Positions 25,043 to 34,304 are shown, counted from the first letter of the stretch. The stretch is DNA of 64,000 nt from Oceanospirillum sp048264105 (GCA_048264105.1 JBLXDJ010000001.1:558001-622000), one strand, 5' to 3'. A program made the numbers and translations. Notes: generated from the letters alone by a model not told the origin.

Positions 25043-25828
25043 GTGTCCTACGAAAATATTATTGTTGAAACCCGTGGTGCTGTTGGCTGGATTCAGCTGA
25101 ACCGTCCGCAGGCGATGAATGCACTTTCAATGGCGCTGATTACAGAAGTGGGTCAGGCGATTGAAGCCTTCCAGGCGGACGATGAAATCGGCGCTATGGT
25201 CATCACCGGTAACGAGAAAGCCTTTGCAGCCGGTGCAGATATTAAAGATATGGAAGATCAGTCTTATATTGATCTTTTTCTGAGTGATTTCCCGTATAAC
25301 CGTCGCGATGGTTGGGACAGCCTGAATACGGCCCGTAAGCCGATCATTGCAGCGGTATCCGGTTTTGCACTGGGTGGCGGTTGTGAAATGGCCATGGCCT
25401 GTGACTTTATTCTCGCATCTGAAACGGCGAAATTTGGTCAGCCAGAGATCAATATCGGCACTATACCGGGAGCCGGTGGCACCCAGCGTCTGACCCGTGC
25501 CGTTGGTAAGGCAAAAGCGATGGAGATGTGTCTGACCGGCCGTATGATGGACGCTGAAGAAGCGGAACGTGCGGGCCTTTTGAGTCGTATTCTGCCGGTT
25601 GAAGAACTGGAAGCGGAAGCGCTCAAGGTTGCCGGTAAAATCGCCAAACTATCCCGTCCAGTGGTTTATATGGCGAAAGAGGCGGTTAACGTGGCTTTCG
25701 AGAGCAGCTTGCAGGAAGGCCTTCGTTTTGAGCGTCGTGCTTTTGCTTCAACGTTTGCAACTGAAGATCAGAAAGAGGGCATGGCGGCATTTGTTGAAAA
25801 GCGCCAGCCGGAATTTAAAAACCGATAA
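25043..25828 (+). CDS. Enoyl-CoA hydratase of the paaN-paaY operon, candidate oxepin-CoA hydrolase
   Basis: The start is GTG at 25043, chosen because GAGGAG lies 6 bp upstream and no ATG is near. The 261-residue crotonase has FAAGADIKDMEDQSYIDLFL (about 60-79), SGFALGGGCEMAMACDFI, and QPEINIGTIPGAGGTQRLTR with both catalytic glutamates. It closely parallels PaaF. Because the pathway here has PaaN without the MaoC-type hydratase half of PaaZ, and because a separate enoyl-CoA-hydratase-type protein is reported to open oxepin-CoA in Azoarcus, that role is the best inference. A second 2,3-dehydroadipyl-CoA hydratase is the alternative. Confidence 0.85.
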   Translation: MSYENIIVETRGAVGWIQLNRPQAMNALSMALITEVGQAIEAFQADDEIGAMVITGNEKAFAAGADIKDMEDQSYIDLFLSDFPYNRRDGWDSLNTARKPIIAAVSGFALGGGCEMAMACDFILASETAKFGQPEINIGTIPGAGGTQRLTRAVGKAKAMEMCLTGRMMDAEEAERAGLLSRILPVEELEAEALKVAGKIAKLSRPVVYMAKEAVNVAFESSLQEGLRFERRAFASTFATEDQKEGMAAFVEKRQPEFKNR

Positions 25829-25851
25829 CGGACCTGTTGCCAAACCGTCCG

Positions 25852-25882
25852 GAACCACCTGAAGAGTCTCTTCAGGTGGTTC
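25852..25882 (+). other. Perfect 15-bp hairpin after ech
   Basis: GAACCACCTGAAGAG (25852-25866) and CTCTTCAGGTGGTTC (25868-25882) are exact reverse complements. No T tract follows, so it may be a mRNA 3' end stabiliser rather than an intrinsic terminator. The rest of 25829-26171 shows no gene. Confidence 0.6.
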
Positions 25883-26171
25883 AGTCTGACCTGCTTTTCC
25901 TGCCGCCGTGCCACTCTTGCTGCCTCAGATCAATATCAGGGCGGTCTTGCCGCTATGCCCATAAAATCTAATGGTTTTTTTGATGGCGCTTTACGATAAT
26001 GCTGAGAAGAGTGATTATTTCTTCTTGCAAATCCGTTAGTTACGATCTGTCTTTGATAAAGAGTATTTAAAATGCTCTAATTGGGCTGGTAAGCTTGAGA
26101 TACCACGTTGTAATATCGGTTCTGGTGTATCCCGGTACGTACTGAAAACGGCTAAATTAGGTAGGCAGCAA

Positions 26172-27104
26172 TTGAGTGCATTTTCCCTGAATGGAGTGGG
26201 GCCACAAGCAAGGATGGCACTGTATGGGATCTTTATGATCCTTATGTTGGCACCGCTGCAAATTCTCCAGGCAGATACCTCGGTACCTGACCCCGCTTCG
26301 ACGGCTGAAACCTCTGTTATGAAGCTGGGCAAGCTGATTTTTTTCGACCCCCGTTTTTCAGCCTCCGGTGAAACCGCCTGCAGCTCATGTCATCGTCCTG
26401 AACATGGGTTCTCTGATTCGACCCCTTTTTCCCTCAAAGATGATGGCAGCAAAACCCGGTTTTCTACTCCCGCGCTCTTCGATATGAAGCGCAAGTTAGG
26501 CTATTTCTCCGAGGAGCCTATCTTCCATCTTGAGCAAGCCGTCCAGCGCTGTATGGAAAATAATCTGGATACCACCGTTTTGGATATTTACGTCACGCTT
26601 AAAAAAGACACCTCCCTTAGCCGAATGTCCACAGAACGCTTTGGGCGGGCAAGCGCAGGGGCTGTCTTTAAAGCCATTGCGGCTTATCTGAACACGATCG
26701 AGACCTCTAAGAGCCGGTTTGATCGTTACAGAAGGGGCGAGATGGTCTCTCTGACCCCATCGGAGCAGGCGGGTATGGTGCTTTTTGAACAAAAAGGCTG
26801 TGTCCACTGCCATGCGGGCCGAGATATGGGCGGTATGGTCTATATGGATGGTATGACGAGAGCGGATGATGGTGCCGAGCTGAGGGTTCAGGTCCCCCGG
26901 TTGCGCAACCTATTCATGACCGCGCCTTATTTCAGTGATGGATCGGCAGCTACTTTGGCTGAAGCGGTCAGAAGAATGAGCCAGAAGCATAATGCGACAC
27001 CGGTAACCGATGCAGAATTGGAAAAGATACGTTTGTTTCTGATGAGTAATGAAAGTTCGATCAGTGATTTTGAGGGCCTGGTGCGCTATGAAAATGAACG
27101 CTAA
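26172..27104 (+). CDS. Di-haem cytochrome c peroxidase/MauG-like periplasmic protein
   Basis: This 310-residue protein (from TTG at 26172, which has AGGTAGG 6 bp upstream; ATG at 26214 is the alternative) has a signal segment MALYGIFMILMLAPLQILQA. Two haem sites follow, CSSCH at about 70 and CVHCH at about 210. The LGKLIFFDPRFSASGETACS segment and RLRNLFMTAPYFSDGS are typical of the CcpA/MauG family. It should sit in the periplasm and either reduce peroxide or act as a redox-responsive sensor. Its 3' end overlaps the hybrid kinase gene by 17 bp, so the two are cotranscribed and translationally coupled, which is unusual for a peroxidase. Confidence 0.85.
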   Translation: MSAFSLNGVGPQARMALYGIFMILMLAPLQILQADTSVPDPASTAETSVMKLGKLIFFDPRFSASGETACSSCHRPEHGFSDSTPFSLKDDGSKTRFSTPALFDMKRKLGYFSEEPIFHLEQAVQRCMENNLDTTVLDIYVTLKKDTSLSRMSTERFGRASAGAVFKAIAAYLNTIETSKSRFDRYRRGEMVSLTPSEQAGMVLFEQKGCVHCHAGRDMGGMVYMDGMTRADDGAELRVQVPRLRNLFMTAPYFSDGSAATLAEAVRRMSQKHNATPVTDAELEKIRLFLMSNESSISDFEGLVRYENER

Positions 27105-30100
27105 ATTCTGGCAGCAGCTCTCGACAGCCGTTCTCTGGTTCTGTATTGCCGGTCTTATTCTGCTGTTTCCGGTAATGGTCTACCTGCTTCAGCCAACCGC
27201 TGATATTGAGCAGTCGGATATCCGCCATGAGATCCAGAGTCAGAAGAATATCCTTTCGCAGCTCAGAGCTGAGACAGCCCTGCTAACCAGCGGCCATCGT
27301 GATGCACCACGGGAAGAGATTGTCTCCCTGTTGGATCAGCTGTATGCCAGTGTGTATCAGGTTGACCGTCGTCTGGGGCGTGTCAGGGGGAATATTTCCG
27401 ATGCCAGCCGAAGCTGGGAGCGTTACACCGCCAGTCTGGACGAGCTGCAGGATATTATTCTGAATGTCTCCTCGGCGTCCGCGCTTTTTGGCCTGTCGGT
27501 GACCCAGTTGGAAGGGGTGTTTCAGCAGGCGGAAGGTGAGTTGAATCAGGCCGATCTTCCCGAAAGCATGATGCTGGATTATGACCTGCAAATGGTCAAA
27601 ATGATGCTGATGGCGCTGCGCTATGCGGCTCTGCCCTCCGACAGTACAGCCTTACGCCTTGAGGCTTCCATTGAACAGATCCGCGTGGATGCGCAGGCGA
27701 TTCCATCCGTAGAAGCTCAGGCGGCCTTTTCCAGAGTCGTCCGTTATGTGGACGGTCTAACCCAGTCTACCGAGCAGATTCGCGAAAATGCCCGTCGTCT
27801 TACGGAGCTTCCCAGCTACCACCATCTGGACAGCTTTGACAGCCGCTTTGAAGGCTGGATCAGTGATGCCCAGCGTCAGCAGCGCCAGAGTCGATGGACA
27901 CTGCTGATTGCGGTGGTGTTACTGGTCAGTGCGGTTGTTGTGGCCCTGATTCGTCTGAAATTTACTCAGGAGCGTCTTCTTAAAACCAATAGTACCCTGA
28001 CCGCTTATAAGACGGCGATGGATGAACACGCTATCGTCAGTATCACCGATCCCCGTGGCAAGATTGAATACGTTAACAGCAAGTTTGTAGAGGTTTCCGG
28101 CTTCAGTAGCCATGAGTTGGTCGGTAATACCCATAAAATGGTGAACTCCGGCGTTCACCCGAAAGGCTTCTTTAAAACACTTTGGGATCAGGTTTTGTCG
28201 GGGCATACCTGGCACGATGAGGTCTGTAATCGCCGTAAGGATGGCTCCCTGTATTGGGTGAACGCAACGGTGGTGCCGATTCTTGATGAGGAGAAGCAGG
28301 TTGCTTCTATCATCTCCGTGCGCACTGATATCTCAGCGATCAAACAGACCGAGCGGGCACTCACTGCAGAGAAAGAGCGGGCAGAGGTGGCTAATAAAGC
28401 CAAGAGTGATTTCCTGGCTAATATGAGTCATGAGATCCGTACGCCGATGAATGCTGTAATCGGCATGAGCCATCTGGCGCGTCAGGCATCAGAGGATGAG
28501 CAGGTTGTTGGTTATATCGATAAGATTCAGCATTCAGCGCAGAACCTGCTATCCATCATTAATGACATTCTGGATTTCTCAAAAATTGAAGCGGGCCGAC
28601 TCGATGTCGAGCAGATTCCATTCCGTCTCGATAATGTGATCAATCACTTAGCCGATGTCGCTTCTGTTAAGGCTAATGAGAAGGATCTGCCGCTGCTGTT
28701 TGATTTTGATGACCGTATTCCTCAGGGGTTGCTGGGCGACCCTCTGCGTCTGGGGCAGGTTTTACTGAATCTGGTCAACAATGCGATTAAGTTCACCGAA
28801 CAGGGCGAGGTGGTTGTTTCCGGACTTCTGCTGGAGGAAAGCCCGGAGCAGATTCAGGTACGTTTCTCGGTACGGGATACCGGTATCGGCCTGAGCAAAG
28901 AGCAGATGGGACGACTCTTCCGTTCCTTCTCGCAGGCTGACACTTCAACCACCCGACAATATGGCGGTACAGGACTAGGTCTGGCGATCAGTAAGCAGCT
29001 TGTTGAGCTGATGGATGGTGAGATCGGCGTGCACTCCATTCAGGGAGAGGGCAGTGAGTTCTTCTTCACCCTTGGCTTTAAGCGCCATGAGACTGAAGAT
29101 GCCCATCAGCAGGTTGATCTCAGCAGTATTCGTGTCCTTGCGATTGACGATGACAGTACCAGTTTGCAGAGCGTGCGTGAGCTGCTGCAGGCTCAGGGTG
29201 TCTCCGTTGAGACCGAATCGGATGCGCCCGGTGGTCTTAACCGACTGGTGAACGCCTCGTCTATGGGAGAAGAACCCTATAACGTGCTGTTGATCGACTG
29301 GCAGATGCCGATTATGGATGGCTTTGAGGTGGCCAAAGCGGTGCGCAATAACTCATCGCTTCCATGGCAGCCCGGAATTCTGATGTTGACCGCCCACGGT
29401 GGCGAGGATCTGCAGCGACGCATTAATCACAACCTGATCGATGGCGTGCTTTTGAAGCCTGTCACGGCGTCTCATCTGCTGAATGCGATTCAGCAAACGG
29501 TGGTCAAACGCTCCCGAACAGATCAGGGGGCGAGTATTCGTACGCTGTTCCGTGAAGGGGATGAGATTAATGCGCTGCTCGGGGCTAAGGTACTGATTGC
29601 TGAGGACAACAAGATCAATCAGGAAGTGATTACCGGCCTGCTTGAGCCGTACGGTCTGGATCTGAATGTTGTGAATAATGGTCGTGAAGCGGTCAATGCG
29701 ATGCAGCAGGGCGAGTATGACCTGGTCTTTATGGATATCCAGATGCCTGAGGTAGATGGCCTTGAGGCGACGGCGCAGATTCTGCAGATGCAGTTAGCCA
29801 AAACGCCTCCGATTATTGCCATGACCGCCCATGCTCAGAGTGAGGATGTAGAGCAGTGTCTTAATGCCGGAATGAAGGATCATATTGCTAAGCCCATCGA
29901 CCCTGAAATTCTGAAAGAAAAACTGGTCAGATGGATTGAACCCCGTGTGATCTCCGGCTATGCTCCCGAAGCTTTAAAAGATGCTAATGGAATAGATATT
30001 CCATGCTACCTGCCCGGTGTGAACATCAACAAGGCGTTGCACTCTCTGGGAGGTAATACGCCATTGTTGATGAAACTGATGGGGCAGTTCTGCAGCGATT

Positions 30101-30636
30101 ACCAATCGGGTATCAGTCCGGCTATTGAACTGATGGCAACCGGTGACTGGGATACTCTCAAGCGTTGGCTGCATACCCTGAAAGGAACCTCCGCAACTCT
30201 GGGTATGGAAGAGGTTGCCGGAGAGGTCGAGAAACTGGAGCGCATGAGCTTTGATCAGATGCTGCCCAGTGATTCTGATCTGGAACCCTTAAGCTCAGAG
30301 TTGAGTCGGGTAATCAGCTCGGTTTCTGAATGTATGGCAAGTAAAGCCAAAGCGATGGAGGCCTATCAGTCTTCTGAAAATGGAGAAACCGACTTCGCAG
30401 CCAGTCTTCAGCCATCAGCGCCCCGTAAGGATCTTGATGAGCGCCTGAAGGAGCTTCTGCCTGTCATTGCGCAGCAGCTGGAGGAGGGTGATCCGGAAGT
30501 GCTGGATCTTTTGCCGGAGCTGCTGGAAATACTGCAGCTTGATCCGGAGCGCATGACGTTAGCCGTTCAGGTGATGGAGCATGCAGAAGTCTACGAGTTT
30601 GATGATGCCCTGCAGGTGCTCAAAGAGCTTGGGTGA
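27088..30636 (+). CDS. Hybrid sensor histidine kinase (periplasmic helical sensor, PAS, HisKA, HATPase, two REC, HPt)
   Basis: From ATG at 27088 the protein has about 1182 residues; the frame is open further upstream. A first membrane helix at about 10-30 and a second near 275-295 (TLLIAVVLLVSAVVVALIRL) bracket an all-helical periplasmic domain of about 240 residues, possibly of the DAHL type. PAS follows (about 305-415), then HisKA with SHEIRTPMNAVIGMSHL, HATPase (RLGQVLLNLVNNAIKFTEQG; TGIGLSKEQM; GGTGLGLAISKQLVELM), a first receiver (IDWQMPIMDG), a second receiver (FMDIQMPEVDG) and an HPt domain (WLHTLKGTSATLGM). It is a phosphorelay sensor whose periplasmic partner may be the di-haem protein encoded just upstream. 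The downstream receiver protein is its likely output. Confidence 0.92.
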   Translation: MKMNAKFWQQLSTAVLWFCIAGLILLFPVMVYLLQPTADIEQSDIRHEIQSQKNILSQLRAETALLTSGHRDAPREEIVSLLDQLYASVYQVDRRLGRVRGNISDASRSWERYTASLDELQDIILNVSSASALFGLSVTQLEGVFQQAEGELNQADLPESMMLDYDLQMVKMMLMALRYAALPSDSTALRLEASIEQIRVDAQAIPSVEAQAAFSRVVRYVDGLTQSTEQIRENARRLTELPSYHHLDSFDSRFEGWISDAQRQQRQSRWTLLIAVVLLVSAVVVALIRLKFTQERLLKTNSTLTAYKTAMDEHAIVSITDPRGKIEYVNSKFVEVSGFSSHELVGNTHKMVNSGVHPKGFFKTLWDQVLSGHTWHDEVCNRRKDGSLYWVNATVVPILDEEKQVASIISVRTDISAIKQTERALTAEKERAEVANKAKSDFLANMSHEIRTPMNAVIGMSHLARQASEDEQVVGYIDKIQHSAQNLLSIINDILDFSKIEAGRLDVEQIPFRLDNVINHLADVASVKANEKDLPLLFDFDDRIPQGLLGDPLRLGQVLLNLVNNAIKFTEQGEVVVSGLLLEESPEQIQVRFSVRDTGIGLSKEQMGRLFRSFSQADTSTTRQYGGTGLGLAISKQLVELMDGEIGVHSIQGEGSEFFFTLGFKRHETEDAHQQVDLSSIRVLAIDDDSTSLQSVRELLQAQGVSVETESDAPGGLNRLVNASSMGEEPYNVLLIDWQMPIMDGFEVAKAVRNNSSLPWQPGILMLTAHGGEDLQRRINHNLIDGVLLKPVTASHLLNAIQQTVVKRSRTDQGASIRTLFREGDEINALLGAKVLIAEDNKINQEVITGLLEPYGLDLNVVNNGREAVNAMQQGEYDLVFMDIQMPEVDGLEATAQILQMQLAKTPPIIAMTAHAQSEDVEQCLNAGMKDHIAKPIDPEILKEKLVRWIEPRVISGYAPEALKDANGIDIPCYLPGVNINKALHSLGGNTPLLMKLMGQFCSDYQSGISPAIELMATGDWDTLKRWLHTLKGTSATLGMEEVAGEVEKLERMSFDQMLPSDSDLEPLSSELSRVISSVSECMASKAKAMEAYQSSENGETDFAASLQPSAPRKDLDERLKELLPVIAQQLEEGDPEVLDLLPELLEILQLDPERMTLAVQVMEHAEVYEFDDALQVLKELG

Positions 30637-30704
30637 TGGTTTATTTTGTCTGCCTTGATTGGCGAACCAACAAGATTTAAAGAATTCAGGAATACGTAAA
30701 TCTG

Positions 30705-31748
30705 ATGCAAGAAACGCAACCGAATAACATGGAACGTCCCCGCATTCTGATTGTCGACGACTCGCCACTGAATATCAGTGTGCTCGTGGGCTTACTGAAA
30801 TCGGATTACAAGACGCTTGTTGCAAAAGATGGTGAGCAAGCCTTTAACCGTGTCTTTAGCGAGCAACAGCCGGATCTGATTCTGCTGGATATTATGATGC
30901 CGGGGATTGATGGTTATGAGGTCTGCCGACAGCTGAAACAGGATCCCCGCTCCAGGCATATTCCTATCATCTTTGTCAGTGCCATGAGTGAAGTGGGTGA
31001 CGAGGAGAAGGGGCTGGCCCTGGGTGCTGTTGACTACATCAGCAAGCCCTTCAGTCCGCCGATTATTCTGGCGCGTATTAAAACCCATTTGGCGCTGGCG
31101 CTGCAGAAACGCGAGCTGGAGCGTGAAGTCTTACGTCGGACGGAAGAGCTGGAGCGCTCCCGAAGAGGCCTTATACGGCGTCTGGGGCTGGCTGCAGAGT
31201 ACAAAGATAATGAAACCGGTCTGCATGTTCAGAGAATGGCGGAATACGCTCGTCTTATCGCCCTTGAGATGGGTGTTTCAGAAGAAGATGCTGAGACACT
31301 GGCTGCTGCGGCACCGATGCACGACATCGGTAAGTTGGGTATCCCTGATGCGATTCTGTGTAAACCGGGACGTCTGACCGATGAAGAGTTCGACACCATT
31401 AAAGGCCACCCTGAGATCGGTGCCCGGATTCTGGAAAACCCGGATTCTGAACTGCTGAGTGTTGCCCGTGAGATCGCTCTTTATCACCACGAGAAGTGGG
31501 ATGGCAGCGGTTATCCATCGGGTCTGTCCGGTGAGGCGATTCCTCTGTATGCCCGTATCGCTTCGCTGGCGGATGTTTTTGATGCTCTGGTTTCTGAGCG
31601 GCCGTACAAAAAGGCCTGGTCGATTCCTGATGCAATCGCATTGTTTGAAGAACAGAAAGAGAAGCACTTTGATCCGCGGGTGGTTGATGCCTTCAAGCGT
31701 GTTCTGCCCAAGGTGCTGGATGTGAAAGAGCGCCTGAAAGAGGGTTAA
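30705..31748 (+). CDS. Response regulator with receiver and HD-GYP domains (RpfG-like)
   Basis: The 347-residue protein has a receiver at residues about 8-125 (ILIVDDSPLNISVLVGLL; phospho-Asp in DLILLDIMMPGIDGYEV; SKPF near 118). A coiled linker follows, then an HD-GYP phosphodiesterase with HDIGKLGIPDAILCKPGRL, HHEKWDGSGYPSGLSGEAIP and YARIASLADVFDALVSERPY. All catalytic residues are present, so it should hydrolyse cyclic di-GMP when phosphorylated. It lies 68 bp after the hybrid kinase gene, completing a haem-protein, kinase and phosphodiesterase signalling operon. A hairpin terminator follows. Confidence 0.93.
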   Translation: MQETQPNNMERPRILIVDDSPLNISVLVGLLKSDYKTLVAKDGEQAFNRVFSEQQPDLILLDIMMPGIDGYEVCRQLKQDPRSRHIPIIFVSAMSEVGDEEKGLALGAVDYISKPFSPPIILARIKTHLALALQKRELEREVLRRTEELERSRRGLIRRLGLAAEYKDNETGLHVQRMAEYARLIALEMGVSEEDAETLAAAAPMHDIGKLGIPDAILCKPGRLTDEEFDTIKGHPEIGARILENPDSELLSVAREIALYHHEKWDGSGYPSGLSGEAIPLYARIASLADVFDALVSERPYKKAWSIPDAIALFEEQKEKHFDPRVVDAFKRVLPKVLDVKERLKEG

Positions 31749-31798
31749 ACCTCGCCTAACACCTGCCGACTCACTATATAGTGCCGAATTTCCTCTGT

Positions 31799-31828
31799 AC
31801 GGGTTTTTCTGATAAAGCCCGTTTTTGT
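31799..31828 (+). terminator. Terminator of the peroxidase-kinase-HD-GYP operon
   Basis: ACGGGTTTT (31799-31807) pairs with AAAGCCCGT (31814-31822) with one G-T wobble, followed by TTTTGTTTC on the plus strand. Confidence 0.65.
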
Positions 31829-31853
31829 TTCTTCCCTTTTCCCCGCCATAAAC

Positions 31854-31878
31854 AAAAAAACCACCCCGAGGGGTGGTT
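31854..31878 (-). terminator. Intrinsic terminator of aacS
   Basis: AACCACCCC (31859-31867) and GGGGTGGTT (31870-31878) pair perfectly. On the minus strand the stem is followed by a run of seven T, as expected for the end of the aacS transcript about 130 bp past its stop. Confidence 0.8.
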
Positions 31879-31970
31879 GCAAGAACAACACAGGAACATA
31901 ACAAGAGAGCAGGTGTTGTCAGAAATACGGTCTTTATCTTAAAACGGTTCATGCTTGCCCGTTGCTGGCT

Positions 31971-32003
31971 TGCCGATACGGTCAAATATAGACCGTATCG
32001 GCA
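31971..32003 (-). repeat. Perfect 13-bp inverted repeat next to the aacS stop
   Basis: TGCCGATACGGTC (31971-31983) and GACCGTATCGGCA (31991-32003) are exact reverse complements around a 7-nt AT loop, 7 bp from the stop codon of aacS. It has no T tract and may be a first, Rho-assisted or RNA-stabilising hairpin ahead of the true terminator at 31854-31878. Confidence 0.6.
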
Positions 32004-32009
32004 TCCCGC

Positions 32010-33974
32010 TTAGCTCTGCAGCTGTGGCAGATCTTTATAAAGTTCCAGCGCTTCCGGATTAGCTAAGGCATCCGTGTTTTTCACCGGACGGTTGTGCACC
32101 ACATTGCGCACGGCCAGTTCGACAATTTTGCCACTGATCGTCCGGGGAATATCACTCACTTCGATCACCTTCGCCGGTACATGGCGTGGCGTGGTATTAG
32201 CGCGGATGGTGTTTTTGATCTCTTTTTCGATCTCAGAGGTCAGTTCAAAACCATCCTTCATGCGGACAAAGAGCACCACACGGACATCATCCTGCCAATC
32301 CTGACCGATACAGAGGCTTTCCATCACCTGATCCACTTTTTCCACCTGACGGTAGATCTCGGCGGTGCCGATACGCACGCCACCGGGGTTCAGAACCGCA
32401 TCGGAGCGGCCATGGATAATCAGGCCATCATGTTCGGTGATCTCGGCGTAGTCGCCATGAGCCCAGACATTGTCGAAAGAGGCAAAGTAGGCGTCGTGAT
32501 ATTTTTCGCCTTCCGTATCATTCCAGAAACCGATCGGCATGGACGGGAAGGGCTTGGTACATACCAGCTCACCTTTATCGCCGCGAATCGCCTTGCCGTT
32601 ATCATCGAAAATATCAACCGCCATACCCAGACCACGGCATTGCAGTTCACCGGCATAAACCGGACGGGTCGGGCAGCCAAGGGCAAAGCAGGACACGATA
32701 TCGGTACCACCTGAGATAGAGGACAGGCAGAGGTCTTCTTTGATATCGCGATAGACATAATCAAAGCTTTCATGGGCCAGAGGCGAACCGGTAGAGAGTA
32801 CCGCTTTCAGCTTCTCAAGGTTGTGGCTTTCACGGGGTTTTTCACCCACTTTCTCAAGGGCGGCAATATATTTGGCTGAGGTGCCGAAGATGCTGATGCC
32901 TTCTTCCTCGGCGATATTCCACAGCACATTCGGGCGCGGGTGGAACGGCGAACCATCGTAAAGCAGTACCGTACAGCCCGTTGCCAGACCCGATACCAGC
33001 CAGTTCCACATCATCCAGCCACAGGTGGTGTAGTAGAAAAGCACATCGTCACGCTTCACATCGGTATGCAGCAGATGTTCTTTCAGGTGCTGGATCAGGG
33101 TGCCGCCCACAGAGTGCACAATACACTTGGGTACGCCGGTCGTGCCGGAGGAGTACATAATGTAGAGCGGGTGATCAAAGGCAACCGGTTCAAACTCGAT
33201 GGTGGTTGCGGAACTATCGGCAAAATCAGACAGCAGGGTTGCTTTGCTTTTTGCCGGTTCGGTAAGCCCTGAAAGATCCGGGTTGTCATTAACAAACGGA
33301 ATGACAACAGCGTGATCGATCTCAGGCAGGCGTTCCAGAATGCCGGACACTTTTTCCAGACTATCTAAGGTCTTTTTGGCGTAAAAATAGCCATCTGTTG
33401 TGAACAGCACTTTAGGTTTGATCTGACCAAAACGATCATAAACACCGTTGATGCCGAAATCCGGTGAGCAGGAGGACCAGACAGCGCCCAGAGAGGTGGT
33501 TGCCAGCATCGCGATCAGGGTTTCGGCACAGTTCGGCACAAAACCTGCGACACGGTCACCTTTCTCCACGCCCATCTTTTTCAGACCGGCAGCGTACTGA
33601 GCGACCTGCTGATACAGCTCTTTATAGGTCAGGGATTTGCGTTGGCCTTTTTCACCACGGAATACAATGGCGGTGCGGTCATCACGGAATTTGAGCAGGT
33701 TCTCAGCAAAGTTAATTTTGCTGTCCGGGAACCAGCGGGCACCGGGCATTTTTTCCGGATTTTCCAGTACGGTTTCGCTTTTCTTATCCGCGATAACACC
33801 GGCAAAATCCCAGAGCTCAGACCAGAAATCTTCGGTTTTATCGATACTCCATTCATACAGATCGGAGTAATCATTCAGTGAGAGTTTGCGGGCATCATTG
33901 ACCTGTCGGATAAACTGATGCAGATTGCTGCTTTCTATGCGGTGGGAACTGGGTTGCCATAGGGGCGCACTCAT
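32010..33974 (-). CDS. aacS: Acetoacetyl-CoA synthetase
   Basis: This is a 654-residue adenylate-forming enzyme of the acetoacetate-CoA ligase type. The N-terminal part has FWSELWDFAGVIADK and PGARWFPDSKINFAENLL, typical of the family. The AMP-binding loop is YIMYSSGTTGVPKCIVHSVG (about 267-286), and the C-terminal hinge HGRSDAVLNPGGVRIGTAEI and SGKIVELAVR follow. It activates acetoacetate, the product of leucine breakdown by HMG-CoA lyase, to acetoacetyl-CoA. A LiuR-type operator overlapping a promoter lies about 300 bp upstream at 34276-34304, giving it control in common with the liu operon. The Shine-Dalgarno is AAGGAGC 9 bp before the ATG. Confidence 0.93.
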   Translation of the reverse strand: MSAPLWQPSSHRIESSNLHQFIRQVNDARKLSLNDYSDLYEWSIDKTEDFWSELWDFAGVIADKKSETVLENPEKMPGARWFPDSKINFAENLLKFRDDRTAIVFRGEKGQRKSLTYKELYQQVAQYAAGLKKMGVEKGDRVAGFVPNCAETLIAMLATTSLGAVWSSCSPDFGINGVYDRFGQIKPKVLFTTDGYFYAKKTLDSLEKVSGILERLPEIDHAVVIPFVNDNPDLSGLTEPAKSKATLLSDFADSSATTIEFEPVAFDHPLYIMYSSGTTGVPKCIVHSVGGTLIQHLKEHLLHTDVKRDDVLFYYTTCGWMMWNWLVSGLATGCTVLLYDGSPFHPRPNVLWNIAEEEGISIFGTSAKYIAALEKVGEKPRESHNLEKLKAVLSTGSPLAHESFDYVYRDIKEDLCLSSISGGTDIVSCFALGCPTRPVYAGELQCRGLGMAVDIFDDNGKAIRGDKGELVCTKPFPSMPIGFWNDTEGEKYHDAYFASFDNVWAHGDYAEITEHDGLIIHGRSDAVLNPGGVRIGTAEIYRQVEKVDQVMESLCIGQDWQDDVRVVLFVRMKDGFELTSEIEKEIKNTIRANTTPRHVPAKVIEVSDIPRTISGKIVELAVRNVVHNRPVKNTDALANPEALELYKDLPQLQS

Positions 33975-34275
33975 GGATGTTTGCTCCTTATTTCAGATCC
34001 TGAGACGTTTCGGACATCTCTGTGTCATAGGATGTGAGACGGATCTGTATTGTTGTCGTTGTTCTTGAGTCCGGGCATATCCGATCATTTGTTTGCGGTG
34101 GATCGCTGTAAACAAATGCTCAGCACAAATAACGCATTAGCAGCATTTTACCGCTACCTTCCTATTTATAAAGCGCTCCTGAGAGATAACGTCAGGGCGG
34201 TTTATCAGGTAAGAGAAACGGAGCGGGAAATGCCGCAGGTCCTCGGGCAGTTAGCCCTTTATACATAATAGCCAT

Positions 34276-34304
34276 AATGTACTTTAAGTTGACGTTAACG
34301 TAAA
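34276..34304 (-). promoter_or_regulatory. LiuR operator overlapping a minus-strand promoter for aacS
   Basis: The near-palindrome TTGACGTTAACGTAAA occupies 34289-34304. On the minus strand its edge supplies a -35 (TTTACG, 34299-34304), followed 17 bp later by TACATT (34276-34281) as -10. The same geometry occurs at liuA and liuR. A transcript from here would have a leader of nearly 300 nt before aacS, and 33975-34275 contains no recognisable gene. The motif also lies 49 bp upstream of the divergent phosphodiesterase start at 34353. Confidence 0.8.
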
